NCBI GenBank assembly: GCA_003229095.1
Contig: QIHS01000058.1
Location: 1-9,053, forward strand
Reading direction: 5' to 3'
Origin: Woeseia sp.
GTDB lineage: Bacteria > Pseudomonadota > Gammaproteobacteria > Steroidobacterales > Woeseiaceae
Length of the DNA: 9,053 nucleotides
Shown one piece after another: positions 1 to 6,098 of the stretch. Below the pieces are notes generated by a model, which worked only from the letters and a program-made list of their open reading frames with translations, was not told the origin of the DNA and did no database searches. The translations under genes were made by a program, and so were the position numbers. The first letter of the stretch is position 1; the number at the start of each line of letters is the position of its first letter.

Positions 1-188
1 GGAACGAGAAACACGGCGCCAACGTCCGAAATTACGTCACAAATAAACCTAAGCCACCATACGCCGCCACGACGAGTGAATTATTGCCTGGCGAATTTCG
101 GATTCGCAGAATTATGGTTGTCCCTATTTTTCACTCAGAATGATGGATGTCCTTATCTTTCTTCGCTCTTATCTTTTTTTATCATTTT
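1..188. other. Left-edge region without a supportable gene
   Basis: I see no recognisable gene here. A perfect 6-bp inverted repeat, GCGAAT/ATTCGC with a 5-nt loop, lies at 91-107. The nearest T run on the plus strand is about 17 nt beyond it, too far for an ordinary intrinsic terminator. Positions 150-190 are strongly T-rich on the plus strand, with the 9-mer CTTATCTTT at 152-160 and again at 168-176. For the minus-strand gene that stops at 189 the downstream RNA is therefore A-rich, not U-rich, so no intrinsic terminator is visible. A plus-strand frame open from the left edge to a TGA at 141-143 could be the tail of an unseen gene, but its translation resembles nothing I know. Confidence 0.4.
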
Positions 189-947
189 TTAGTACACACC
201 TAGCCAGGTTGGGACGTCTCGCCAGGATTCTCCGAGGCGGCGGTCTAGTTGACGATAGTTGGGTTCAAACTGTGATACCAGCTTCCAGAAGCGTTTTGAG
301 TGATTCATATGTCGGCCGTGGCACAGTTCATGTATTAGCAAGTAGCGAGTAAGAGCTGGGTCGAGAAATAGCAGGGAGAGATTCAGGCTGATCGTTCCGC
401 TTGAGCTGCGGCTGCCCCAGCAGGTGCGTTGCAAGCGGATATGCATTTTCTTGAATGGCACATCGGTCAGCAGCGACAACGATTGCAATTGTGGTTCGAA
501 TGCCCGTCTTGCAACTCCGGCTAGCCAGCGTTTCAATGCTTTCACACATAGCTGTTCATTGTTCGTGTTGCCACTCAGCGTGACGATGGCTTGCGAAAAC
601 CTGTAGCGAACATCCTTAGACCCAACTTCCGGTCTGTATCGAACGGAAACCTGAAGGTCAATCGCCGGCAAGTGAATTTCCACCGGCAGCCTAAAAACCT
701 CTGGAGTATAGGTCTCACCAAAAGAGAGTCGCGCCCTATCGATCCAATCCCGGTTTTCCTCAACGAAATTTCTGACCGTCCGCGCGCTAGTACGCCGGGG
801 CACAACGACCTCTACCCGACCACGTGGAAATACCTTAATGGAGAGTCTTTTTGCCCTGGGACTAACCCGCACAGAAAAGCCCGGCGCCTGGCCGGACTCA
901 TTCTGATTTGCTTCGAAAAGCGGGAGTTGTCGAGCCGTGTCTAACAC
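189..947 (-). CDS. YgjP/DUF45-type (SprT-like, M48-related) zinc metallopeptidase
   Basis: This is a 252-residue protein of the YgjP/DUF45 metallopeptidase family. The zinc site is HELCH at residues 206-210, with a third histidine ligand at about 216 (MNHSKRFW) and the family's trailing FEPNYRQLD. Before it, residues 176-190 (TCWGSRSSSGTISLN) match the conserved WGSC-S-x-G-x-I-x-L-N block, although the usual Cys is Arg here. An N-terminal beta-rich part (residues 25-55, SVRVSPRAKRLSIKV then VVVPRR) is also typical. There is no signal peptide, so it is probably cytoplasmic. The natural substrate of this family is poorly defined. The start is GTG at 945-947: an in-frame TGA lies a few codons upstream with no other start codon between. 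The spacing of the preceding GGGG is poor, and a GTG at residue 26 is an alternative. It lies 61 bp downstream of the VNG-repeat gene on the same strand and may share its transcript. Confidence 0.85.
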   Translation of the reverse strand: MLDTARQLPLFEANQNESGQAPGFSVRVSPRAKRLSIKVFPRGRVEVVVPRRTSARTVRNFVEENRDWIDRARLSFGETYTPEVFRLPVEIHLPAIDLQVSVRYRPEVGSKDVRYRFSQAIVTLSGNTNNEQLCVKALKRWLAGVARRAFEPQLQSLSLLTDVPFKKMHIRLQRTCWGSRSSSGTISLNLSLLFLDPALTRYLLIHELCHGRHMNHSKRFWKLVSQFEPNYRQLDRRLGESWRDVPTWLGVY

Positions 948-950
948 GGC
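934..950 (-). repeat. Perfect hairpin over the metallopeptidase start codon
   Basis: GCCGTGT (934-940), loop CTA, ACACGGC (944-950) form a perfect 7-bp stem. In the minus-strand mRNA the GUG start (947-945) sits inside the 5' arm and codons 2-5 make up the 3' arm. No U-tract follows, so it does not look like a terminator. It could limit translation initiation, or could argue for a later start. Both are inferences. Confidence 0.4.
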
Positions 951-1008
951 CCCAAGTGTAACGACTTTAGCCTGAACCGGTCACAAATAAAATGCGGTCC
1001 ACTGCCAA

Positions 1009-1731
1009 TCAGGGCCGGTTGCCGCTAAATATCACAGCATCGCCCATGGTCATCTCTCCCGTGACACCACCGACCTCGGCTGATTCACTGATAAAGAGCT
1101 CAACCTCCCGTTCTAGTTGGATGTCCCCAATCACTTTTGATTCTGGCCCAATGATGATTTTTGGCTTGCGTTTATCGCGATTCCAGCCCCAACCACCGGG
1201 TTCCTGGACGATCAAGTTGCCGTGCAACGTTGAGCCATCAAGCAACCTTACGTCGCCATTGACCGTGATCAGGTCGCCGCCGACCTCCGCCGTCGTCAGG
1301 GTAATCTCACCATTTACGTTTGCAACATCTCTTGCCACGTTGGTACCGTTACCCAGGCTGATTTTTCCATTGACGACGTCAACACCACCACTAACCGCGA
1401 CATTCTTGCCAATCTTGATCGAACCGTTGACGCTGTTGAGATCGTCGGTCCTTGCACCTGATGAAATCCGGATACTGCCGTTGACGGTTCCGGCCTTTTC
1501 TACCCTGGCATTTTCACCAATTCGAATCGTCCCGTTGACCGTACGCACTGAACCGGAAACAGTCGCTCCCGAACCAACCGAAATGCTTCCATTTACTGTC
1601 GATTCGCCGCTCGACTCACCCCCGTCCGCAATACTGATGCTTTTATTCATATTGACCGCATGGGCGGGTGCGAACACCAGCAGGACCGCAATAACGGTAG
1701 CAAACGATACTTTTCCAGAATGTCGTTTCAT
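1009..1731 (-). CDS. Secreted VNG-repeat (bactofilin-like beta-solenoid) protein, function unknown
   Basis: This is a 240-residue protein with a clear signal peptide: a basic start (MKRHSGK), a hydrophobic core and probable cleavage after AHA at residue 25. The mature part holds seven tandem repeats, each opening with Val-Asn-Gly, at about residues 46, 65, 83, 101, 120, 139 and 157 (spacing 18-19). Each unit is a VNGxIxI strand, a turn and a second strand, the pattern of a beta-solenoid as in bactofilins (polymer-forming cytoskeletal proteins). A capping region follows: a Gly/Trp-rich GGWGWN, a basic RDKRKPK and IIIGPESKVIGDI. Its export to the periplasm or surface differs from cytoplasmic bactofilins. 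I chose ATG 1729-1731 because AAGGA lies 7 nt upstream and the signal peptide then begins correctly; a longer in-frame reading from 1836 adds 35 unconvincing residues. It is transcribed divergently from an ABC exporter. I know of no firm function. Confidence 0.8.
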   Translation of the reverse strand: MKRHSGKVSFATVIAVLLVFAPAHAVNMNKSISIADGGESSGESTVNGSISVGSGATVSGSVRTVNGTIRIGENARVEKAGTVNGSIRISSGARTDDLNSVNGSIKIGKNVAVSGGVDVVNGKISLGNGTNVARDVANVNGEITLTTAEVGGDLITVNGDVRLLDGSTLHGNLIVQEPGGWGWNRDKRKPKIIIGPESKVIGDIQLEREVELFISESAEVGGVTGEMTMGDAVIFSGNRP

Positions 1732-1878
1732 CTCTATTTCCTTCAATTCAAGGCATGAATCTGAGTTTGTAACATTTTGATACCGCCGGGCCACAATTGG
1801 TTGTAAACAGACCACTTTGCGGCGTGACCAACACAAGGTAGGCTACGCCCCTGATTCCGCCCAGACCTGAAATGTGCC
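1732..1878. promoter_or_regulatory. Divergent intergenic region between VNG-repeat gene and ABC exporter
   Basis: These 147 bp separate two divergent starts, so they should contain promoters for both. Only weak boxes are visible. On the minus strand TTTACA (complement of 1802-1807) and TATCAA (complement of 1777-1782) are 19 bp apart. On the plus strand TTTGCG (1816-1821) and TAGGCT (1839-1844) are 17 bp apart. None is close to consensus. The ATPase start has no strong Shine-Dalgarno sequence. No operator-like palindrome was found. Confidence 0.35.
1739..1743 (-). promoter_or_regulatory. Ribosome binding site of the VNG-repeat gene
   Basis: AAGGA on the minus strand is 7 nt before the ATG at 1729-1731. 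It decides the start against a longer in-frame reading from 1836. Confidence 0.7.
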
Positions 1879-2763
1879 ATGCCAATTGCCCTGGAAGCCA
1901 GAAACCTCGTTAAAAAGTACCCGGGCGTTCTGGCAGTTGACGACGTGTCATTTGAGGTTCAGGAAGGAATTTGCTTTGGGCTGCTTGGGCCCAACGGCGC
2001 GGGCAAAACCACTACCGTAGAAATAATGGAGGGCGTGACGCCAGCGACCTCGGGTGAAGTCTGGTACTACGGCTCTCCTGCAGGCAAGAAATTCCGCGAA
2101 GAGGCTGGCATCCAGTTTCAAAATACCGCATTGCAGGATTTCATTACGGTGAAAGAAACGCTGCAGATGTTTCAAAGCCTCTACAACCGCCAATCGGATA
2201 TCGAGCACATTATAGAACAATGTTCACTTGGCGAATTGCTTGACCGTGACAATCGCAAATTATCAGGCGGCCAGCGACAACGCTTATTGCTCGGTGTTGC
2301 CCTCGTAAATCGTCCGCGACTTGTTTTCCTCGACGAGCCTACCACTGGCCTCGATCCTCAAGCCAGGCGAAATTTCTGGGACCTGATCAAACGTATTCTC
2401 AGTGAAGGCACGACCGTTATTTTAACAACGCACTACATGGAAGAAGCTGAAATTCTCTGTGACGAAATAGCCATCATGGACAGCGGAAAAATCATTATTC
2501 AGGGCACACCGAAAGACCTGCTCAATCAACACTACAAAAACGTCATCATCGAGTTACCCATGGATGACTTCTCAGCTGATCTGAGCACGATCAAACACCG
2601 GGTCCTCGAAACACAGGGCGTTATCGAAATCGAAACCGATGACGTCAACGAGAGCTTGCGACAACTGACCGCAGTTACTTCCGGTCTTAATCGAATGAAA
2701 ATCCGCCAACCCAACCTCGAAGATCTGTTCATCGATCTAACCGGCCACAATTTGCGGTCCTGA
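1879..2763 (+). CDS. ABC-2 type exporter, ATP-binding subunit
   Basis: This 294-residue ATPase powers the adjacent permease from the cytoplasmic face. All nucleotide-binding motifs are intact: Walker A GPNGAGKTT (37-45), Q-loop region GIQFQN (77-82), signature LSGGQRQR (128-135), Walker B LVFLDEP (148-154), D-loop GLDP (157-160) and H-loop His185 (TTHYMEEAE). Residues from about 220 form the C-terminal extension typical of the DrrA/CcmA/YadG-like group that pairs with ABC-2 permeases. The cargo cannot be read from the sequence; relatives move drugs, lipids or polysaccharides. The start is ATG 1879; a nearby ATG at 1872 is out of frame. It ends 2 nt before the permease start, so the two are almost surely co-translated and form one complex. 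Confidence 0.93.
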   Translation: MPIALEARNLVKKYPGVLAVDDVSFEVQEGICFGLLGPNGAGKTTTVEIMEGVTPATSGEVWYYGSPAGKKFREEAGIQFQNTALQDFITVKETLQMFQSLYNRQSDIEHIIEQCSLGELLDRDNRKLSGGQRQRLLLGVALVNRPRLVFLDEPTTGLDPQARRNFWDLIKRILSEGTTVILTTHYMEEAEILCDEIAIMDSGKIIIQGTPKDLLNQHYKNVIIELPMDDFSADLSTIKHRVLETQGVIEIETDDVNESLRQLTAVTSGLNRMKIRQPNLEDLFIDLTGHNLRS

Positions 2764-2765
2764 TA

Positions 2766-3788
2766 ATGCTAAAACGTATTTACGCCATTTTTCGTGCGCG
2801 CAACCTCGAATTCATTCGCGATCGGGGGTCTATGAGTTGGAATCTTGTCCTGCCGGTCGCATTGATGTTCGGGCTATCGTTTATCTTTGGTGACGATCGC
2901 GCGGAATATACGGTCGGGGTTGTGCAGGACGCATCGGCAATCGATGCTACCGAGCATCCCTTTCTCGACACTCGCTACGTTAAGTTTGTTGCTGTCGGCA
3001 ATATTCAGGATGGTCAACGCAAAATTGGCAGACACCAACTCGATCTGCTGGTCGAATTTGGCGACCGTCCTCAATACTGGATCAATCCGGACTCTCCGAA
3101 AGGCTACTTCGTAGAATTCTCCCTGCTACAGGCAGATGCAGAAGCCGGCAATCGCATCACGAGATCGCAAATCGAAGGCGACCCAATTCGCTATGTCGAT
3201 TGGGTCTTGCCGGGGATTCTCGGCATGAACATGATGTTCAGCAGCCTGTTCGGCGTTGGCTATGTCGTCGTTCGATACCGCAAGAACGGTTTTCTCAAAC
3301 GACTCCGCGCCACTCCGTTGCGGGCCGGCGAATTCATCGCCGCACAGATCGCTTCAAGACTCATACTCACCGTCGTGCTGACCTCCTTTGTGTTTCTTGG
3401 CACCCAGTATTTTCTCGATATCAGAATGGAGGGCAGTTACCTGGCACTGCTGGTCGTCCTGGTGGCTGCTGCGGCTTGCCTGATCTCCATGGGCCTGATG
3501 ATCTCCGCACGTGTCACCAGTGAAGAACTTGCCGGCGGATTACTCAACTTGGTGACCTGGCCCATGATGATGCTGTCGGGCGTCTGGTTTTCGTTGGAGG
3601 CCGCGGGGGAATGGGTCCGCCTCATTGCCAGCATGTTTCCATTAACACACGCACTGCAAGCTGCGCGGGCAGTCATGCTTGACGGTGCCGGCCTTGTCAC
3701 TGTCCTGCCGCAATTGACAATTTTACTGGTCATGACTGCGGTCTTTCTTGTACTGGGTGCATTCATCTTTCGCTGGCACCCTCGTTAG
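2766..3788 (+). CDS. ABC-2 type exporter, permease subunit
   Basis: This 340-residue inner-membrane protein has the ABC-2 architecture. There is a short cytoplasmic N-terminus and a first membrane segment at about residues 24-42. A soluble loop of about 100 residues (43-143), presumably periplasmic, follows. Five further hydrophobic segments lie near 145-170, 198-216, 226-248, 258-280 and 313-335. Between the second and third segments lies RYRKNGFLKRLRATPLRAGE, the basic cytoplasmic element characteristic of ABC-2 permeases that contacts the ATPase. Near the end, the stretch FPLTHALQAAR is also usual for the family. The ATG is 2 nt after the ATPase TGA and has no strong ribosome site of its own, so translational coupling is likely. 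One permease gene implies a homodimer with two ATPases. The substrate is unknown. Confidence 0.92.
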   Translation: MLKRIYAIFRARNLEFIRDRGSMSWNLVLPVALMFGLSFIFGDDRAEYTVGVVQDASAIDATEHPFLDTRYVKFVAVGNIQDGQRKIGRHQLDLLVEFGDRPQYWINPDSPKGYFVEFSLLQADAEAGNRITRSQIEGDPIRYVDWVLPGILGMNMMFSSLFGVGYVVVRYRKNGFLKRLRATPLRAGEFIAAQIASRLILTVVLTSFVFLGTQYFLDIRMEGSYLALLVVLVAAAACLISMGLMISARVTSEELAGGLLNLVTWPMMMLSGVWFSLEAAGEWVRLIASMFPLTHALQAARAVMLDGAGLVTVLPQLTILLVMTAVFLVLGAFIFRWHPR

Positions 3789-3808
3789 TCAGAACTGGAT
3801 GAACTTCT

Positions 3809-4600
3809 GTGCAACTGATTGATATTGGTGCGAATTTGACGCACAGCAATTTCCACGCCGACCTTGATGAGGTCATAGGAAACGCCGCCAATGTCGGCGT
3901 TAATCGACTGATTGTTACCGGTGCGAGCGGACAAGGTAGTCTCGATGCTTGCGAGCTGGCCCTAAAACATCCGGGTCGAATGTTTGCAACAGCAGGCGTC
4001 CACCCGCACCACGCTGCCGACTACACTGATGACACTCACCAAATTTTAGTCACTTTGATAGAGCATGAAGCAGTGGTAGCAGTTGGCGAATGTGGGCTTG
4101 ATTATTTTCGCGACTTGTCACCTCGAGAAGCTCAAAAGGCGGCATTCGAACGACAACTGGATATTGCTGTCGGTACGAAGTTGCCAGTATTTCTGCATCA
4201 GCGCGATGCGCACAACGACTTCGTCGACATACTTGCGCCGAGGATGTCAGCGTTGTCACGCGCAGTCGCCCACTGCTTTACCGGCGACGAGGCCCAACTG
4301 CTTCAATACCTGGAATTGGGTCTCTACATCGGCATTACCGGCTGGATCTGCGATGAACGTCGCGGCGCTCATCTCAAGGAGATTGTGTCGTTGATTCCTG
4401 ACGACCGACTGATGATCGAGACAGACGCACCCTATCTTCTGCCCCGCAGTCTTAAGCCAAAACCTGAGTCACGCCGCAACGAGCCCAAGTACCTCCGCGA
4501 AGTGTTGCGTGTCGTTGCAGACGCACGTCAGCAGGACGAGGAAGAAGTTGCGGCGAAAACTACGGCCACAGCGGAACTATTCTTCGCCCTGCCAGGCTAA
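3809..4600 (+). CDS. tatD: TatD, metal-dependent 3'-5' DNA exonuclease
   Basis: This 263-residue TatD matches the E. coli protein closely along its length (about 260 residues). It is a TIM-barrel metal-dependent hydrolase, reported as a Mg-dependent 3'-5' exonuclease acting on single-stranded DNA in repair. Visible metal or catalytic residues are Glu94 in GECGLDY, His130 in FLHQRDAH, His155 in AHCFTG and Asp206 in ETDAPYLLPR. The N-terminus reads DIGANLT rather than the HxH motif of the wider family, which is normal for TatD proper. ITGWICDERRG and KPESRRNEP are TatD hallmarks. The start is GTG 3809-3811, where the conserved protein begins, with a weak GGA 9 nt upstream. It lies 20 bp after the permease gene and may be co-transcribed with it. 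The tat translocase genes are not nearby. It converges on the cyclase pseudogene with only 2 bp between stops. Confidence 0.95.
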   Translation: MQLIDIGANLTHSNFHADLDEVIGNAANVGVNRLIVTGASGQGSLDACELALKHPGRMFATAGVHPHHAADYTDDTHQILVTLIEHEAVVAVGECGLDYFRDLSPREAQKAAFERQLDIAVGTKLPVFLHQRDAHNDFVDILAPRMSALSRAVAHCFTGDEAQLLQYLELGLYIGITGWICDERRGAHLKEIVSLIPDDRLMIETDAPYLLPRSLKPKPESRRNEPKYLREVLRVVADARQQDEEEVAAKTTATAELFFALPG

Positions 4601-4602
4601 GA

Positions 4603-5375
4603 TCAAAGCGATCGAGGAACAAGCGCAACCACCCTCACCGGCCCACCAGATCCGCCTTCAATTTTCATCGGCAGTGCAATCACCAGGCTGCCGGTTGCCG
4701 GCAATGCAGCGAGGTTGGTCAGGTTCTCCAGATTGGCCACACCTTGTGCGGCAGAAATCCGGTGTGCGATAAAATCTTTGCTTTTACCAAAATCGATTGA
4801 TGCCGTGTCAATGCCAATCATCGCGACCTTGCGTTCGTCCGTGAGGAGTCGGGTCGCTTCGGCACCAAAACCCGGAAACTGCAGATTACTGGCATCGCCC
4901 TTTGTATCGTCACCGAAATACGCCAGTGCATCAGGCCAGTGGCGACTCCAGTTCGTTTTGACCAGCACGATACTGCCAGCGGCAATTCGCCCATGGATTC
5001 GCTCGAATGCTTCAATGTCACTTAGCTTCAGGCGGTAATTTCGATCTGAATTGGCGAACTCTGTGATATCGATAACAACCGCAGGCGCGATCATATTTTC
5101 TAACGGTATCTGCTCGGTTGACAGGCCACCCTTTGAAAAATGCAGCGGCGCGTCCAAATGCGTACCACCATGTTCCGGCGTACACAATAGCCTTGCTCAG
5201 TGTCTCCGTATGCGAGCTCATGTTTTTCAAAACTGGTTGGCGAGGTTGGCCAATAAAGAGTGTCGTTTCCATAACCATGACTTAGATCAACGATCCGGTA
5301 TTCTGTGAGGTCGAACGGCAGAGCCGATCCGCAAACAACGATTGCAAGTAGAGAAAGCGCTAAACGGGGAAACAT
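4603..5375 (-). pseudogene. Secreted cyclase/kynurenine-formamidase-family gene, frameshifted
   Basis: Two reading frames together encode one member of the cyclase family (kynurenine-formamidase-like metal hydrolases). The first, from ATG 5373-5375, has a signal peptide (MFPRLALSLLAIVVCGSA) and the family opening YRIVDLSHGYGNDTLYWPTS, up to TEQGY at about 5187. The second begins at about 5184 with CTPEHGGTHLDAPLHF, whose His-x3-His-x-Asp metal motif lies at 5152-5172. It runs intact through GIDTASIDFG to GGSGGPVRVVALVP and the stop at 4603. The first frame unaided ends at 5100 after 91 residues; the second has an upstream TGA and no good start. The family normally has some seven residues (like YYAANAF) between the two halves, but only 2 nt remain, so I infer a deletion of about 19 nt. 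The 773-nt length is not a multiple of three. A strong AGGAG precedes the start. It is either a recent pseudogene or a sequence error. It lies 29 bp after the NERD gene. Confidence 0.82.
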
Positions 5376-5382
5376 AGATCAG

Positions 5383-5387
5383 CTCCT
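5383..5387 (-). promoter_or_regulatory. Ribosome binding site of the cyclase-family gene
   Basis: AGGAG on the minus strand, 7 nt before ATG 5373-5375, is near-ideal. It shows that the N-terminal fragment carries the authentic start, so the downstream frame is a broken continuation and not a separate gene. Confidence 0.75.
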
Positions 5388-5404
5388 GAAAAGTTTGCCA
5401 TTCG

Positions 5405-5989
5405 TCATGCCGGCACAATGTGCAATTCAGGCACCAACATCGCACGTTCCCAATGTGGCTTGAAGGCTTCGATTTTCACCTTGCCGGCTGCCTTGTCCTC
5501 ATCGCCAAATTCCTCGTCCAGTTCCTCCAGCGTACAAACAAGACTTGGCACCCCTTTCGTGAAGGTGGCGCCGTCCAGGAAAAGGATGCGGCCGGACACC
5601 GGAACCTGCCGCACGATCTGCCGTACTGCGGCGATTCGATCGTAGAGCGCCGGCTGTGGATTCGTGAAGGTGAAGCGTTTGGTGTCACTGATAACCGTCC
5701 AGTCCTGCATTTTGTCGCTGCCAAACACCGTGCCAACAACTTCCTTAACCTCGATGATCAAAAGGCCCTCTGACGTCAGCACAAGATGCTCTATCTGGAT
5801 TTCCCCTTCATCCGCCTTGGGGATGACAATTCCATTGATTCGATCAAATGCGATGTTGGCGAGTACGGAGGCAAATGTGCGTCCTCGTGCACGTCGATGT
5901 CGAAGAACCAGCCCGGCAACAATAAGCGCAAGCACAACAGCTATTAGAGGCCAGGAATCGCCTATTGAACCAGGCAGTAGTTCATTCAT
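5405..5989 (-). CDS. Membrane-anchored NERD-domain protein
   Basis: This is a 194-residue protein with one N-terminal membrane helix (about 13-29, followed by basic RHRRARGR) and a NERD (nuclease-related) domain at about 38-135. The diagnostic core is EIQIEHLVLTSEGLLIIEVK at 63-82, then VVGTVFG, a Trp at 97 and FTNPQPALYDRI at 107-119. This matches the usual pattern of IDHLVV..G.FVIEVK..G.I.G...W...NP. Glu80-x-Lys82 of the nuclease-like E-x-K is present, but the normal Asp before His is Glu67. The basic helix-flanking segment suggests the domain is cytoplasmic. The C-terminal part carries a strongly acidic stretch, EELDEEFGDED (155-165). NERD proteins are presumed DNA-processing or nucleic-acid-binding, but their roles are mostly unknown. 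No clear Shine-Dalgarno sequence precedes the ATG. It lies 109 bp after thrC and 29 bp before the cyclase pseudogene on the same strand, probably in one transcript with the latter. Confidence 0.82.
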   Translation of the reverse strand: MNELLPGSIGDSWPLIAVVLALIVAGLVLRHRRARGRTFASVLANIAFDRINGIVIPKADEGEIQIEHLVLTSEGLLIIEVKEVVGTVFGSDKMQDWTVISDTKRFTFTNPQPALYDRIAAVRQIVRQVPVSGRILFLDGATFTKGVPSLVCTLEELDEEFGDEDKAAGKVKIEAFKPHWERAMLVPELHIVPA

Positions 5990-6098
5990 TATCAGAAGCG
6001 CTTTTGCGCAGGGTCGAGATATTTTTGGCGCATAGCGGCGAAGGACCTGACATGGAATACGATCAAGGTGTCAATGATGGCTGTGACACTGTTGATGA
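5990..6098 (-). promoter_or_regulatory. thrC-NERD intergenic region with hairpin and possible -35 box
   Basis: These 109 bp follow thrC on the minus strand. A 6-bp stem, GTGTCA/TGACAC with a 10-nt loop, lies at 6068-6089, partly extended by flanking GATCA/TGATC at 6061-6065 and 6096-6100. It starts 9 nt after the thrC stop, where a terminator is expected, but no U-tract follows. A perfect TTGACA (complement of 6069-6074) could be a -35 element for the NERD gene, but I find no good -10 at 16-18 bp. Function is uncertain; both readings are tentative. Confidence 0.3.

Noticed and set aside
91..107. Intrinsic terminator at the GCGAAT/ATTCGC hairpin
   Set aside because: The stem is only 6 bp, and the nearest T run is too far away on the plus strand; there is none on the minus strand.
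1..143. Plus-strand frame open from the left edge to TGA 141-143 as the tail of an unseen gene
   Set aside because: About 46 codons with no recognisable motif; chance open frames of this length are common.
140..352. 70-codon plus-strand reading frame
   Set aside because: It largely overlaps the metallopeptidase gene in antisense and has a low-complexity, hydrophobic start arising from the T-rich tract.
1009..1731. CRISPR or DNA-level tandem array suggested by the regular 54-57-bp periodicity
   Set aside because: Periodicity is at the protein level (VNG units) with divergent DNA between units; it is a repeat protein gene.
992..1780. 262-codon plus-strand reading frame opposite the VNG-repeat gene
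   Set aside because: Its Pro/Thr/Ser-rich repetitive translation is the antisense shadow of the VNG repeats; the minus strand has the signal peptide and ribosome site.
1732..1836. 35-residue N-terminal extension of the VNG-repeat protein
   Set aside because: It would bury the signal peptide; AAGGA sits exactly before the internal ATG.
4598..4605. Shared bidirectional terminator between tatD and the cyclase gene
   Set aside because: The stops are 2 bp apart and no hairpin with T-tract was found around them.
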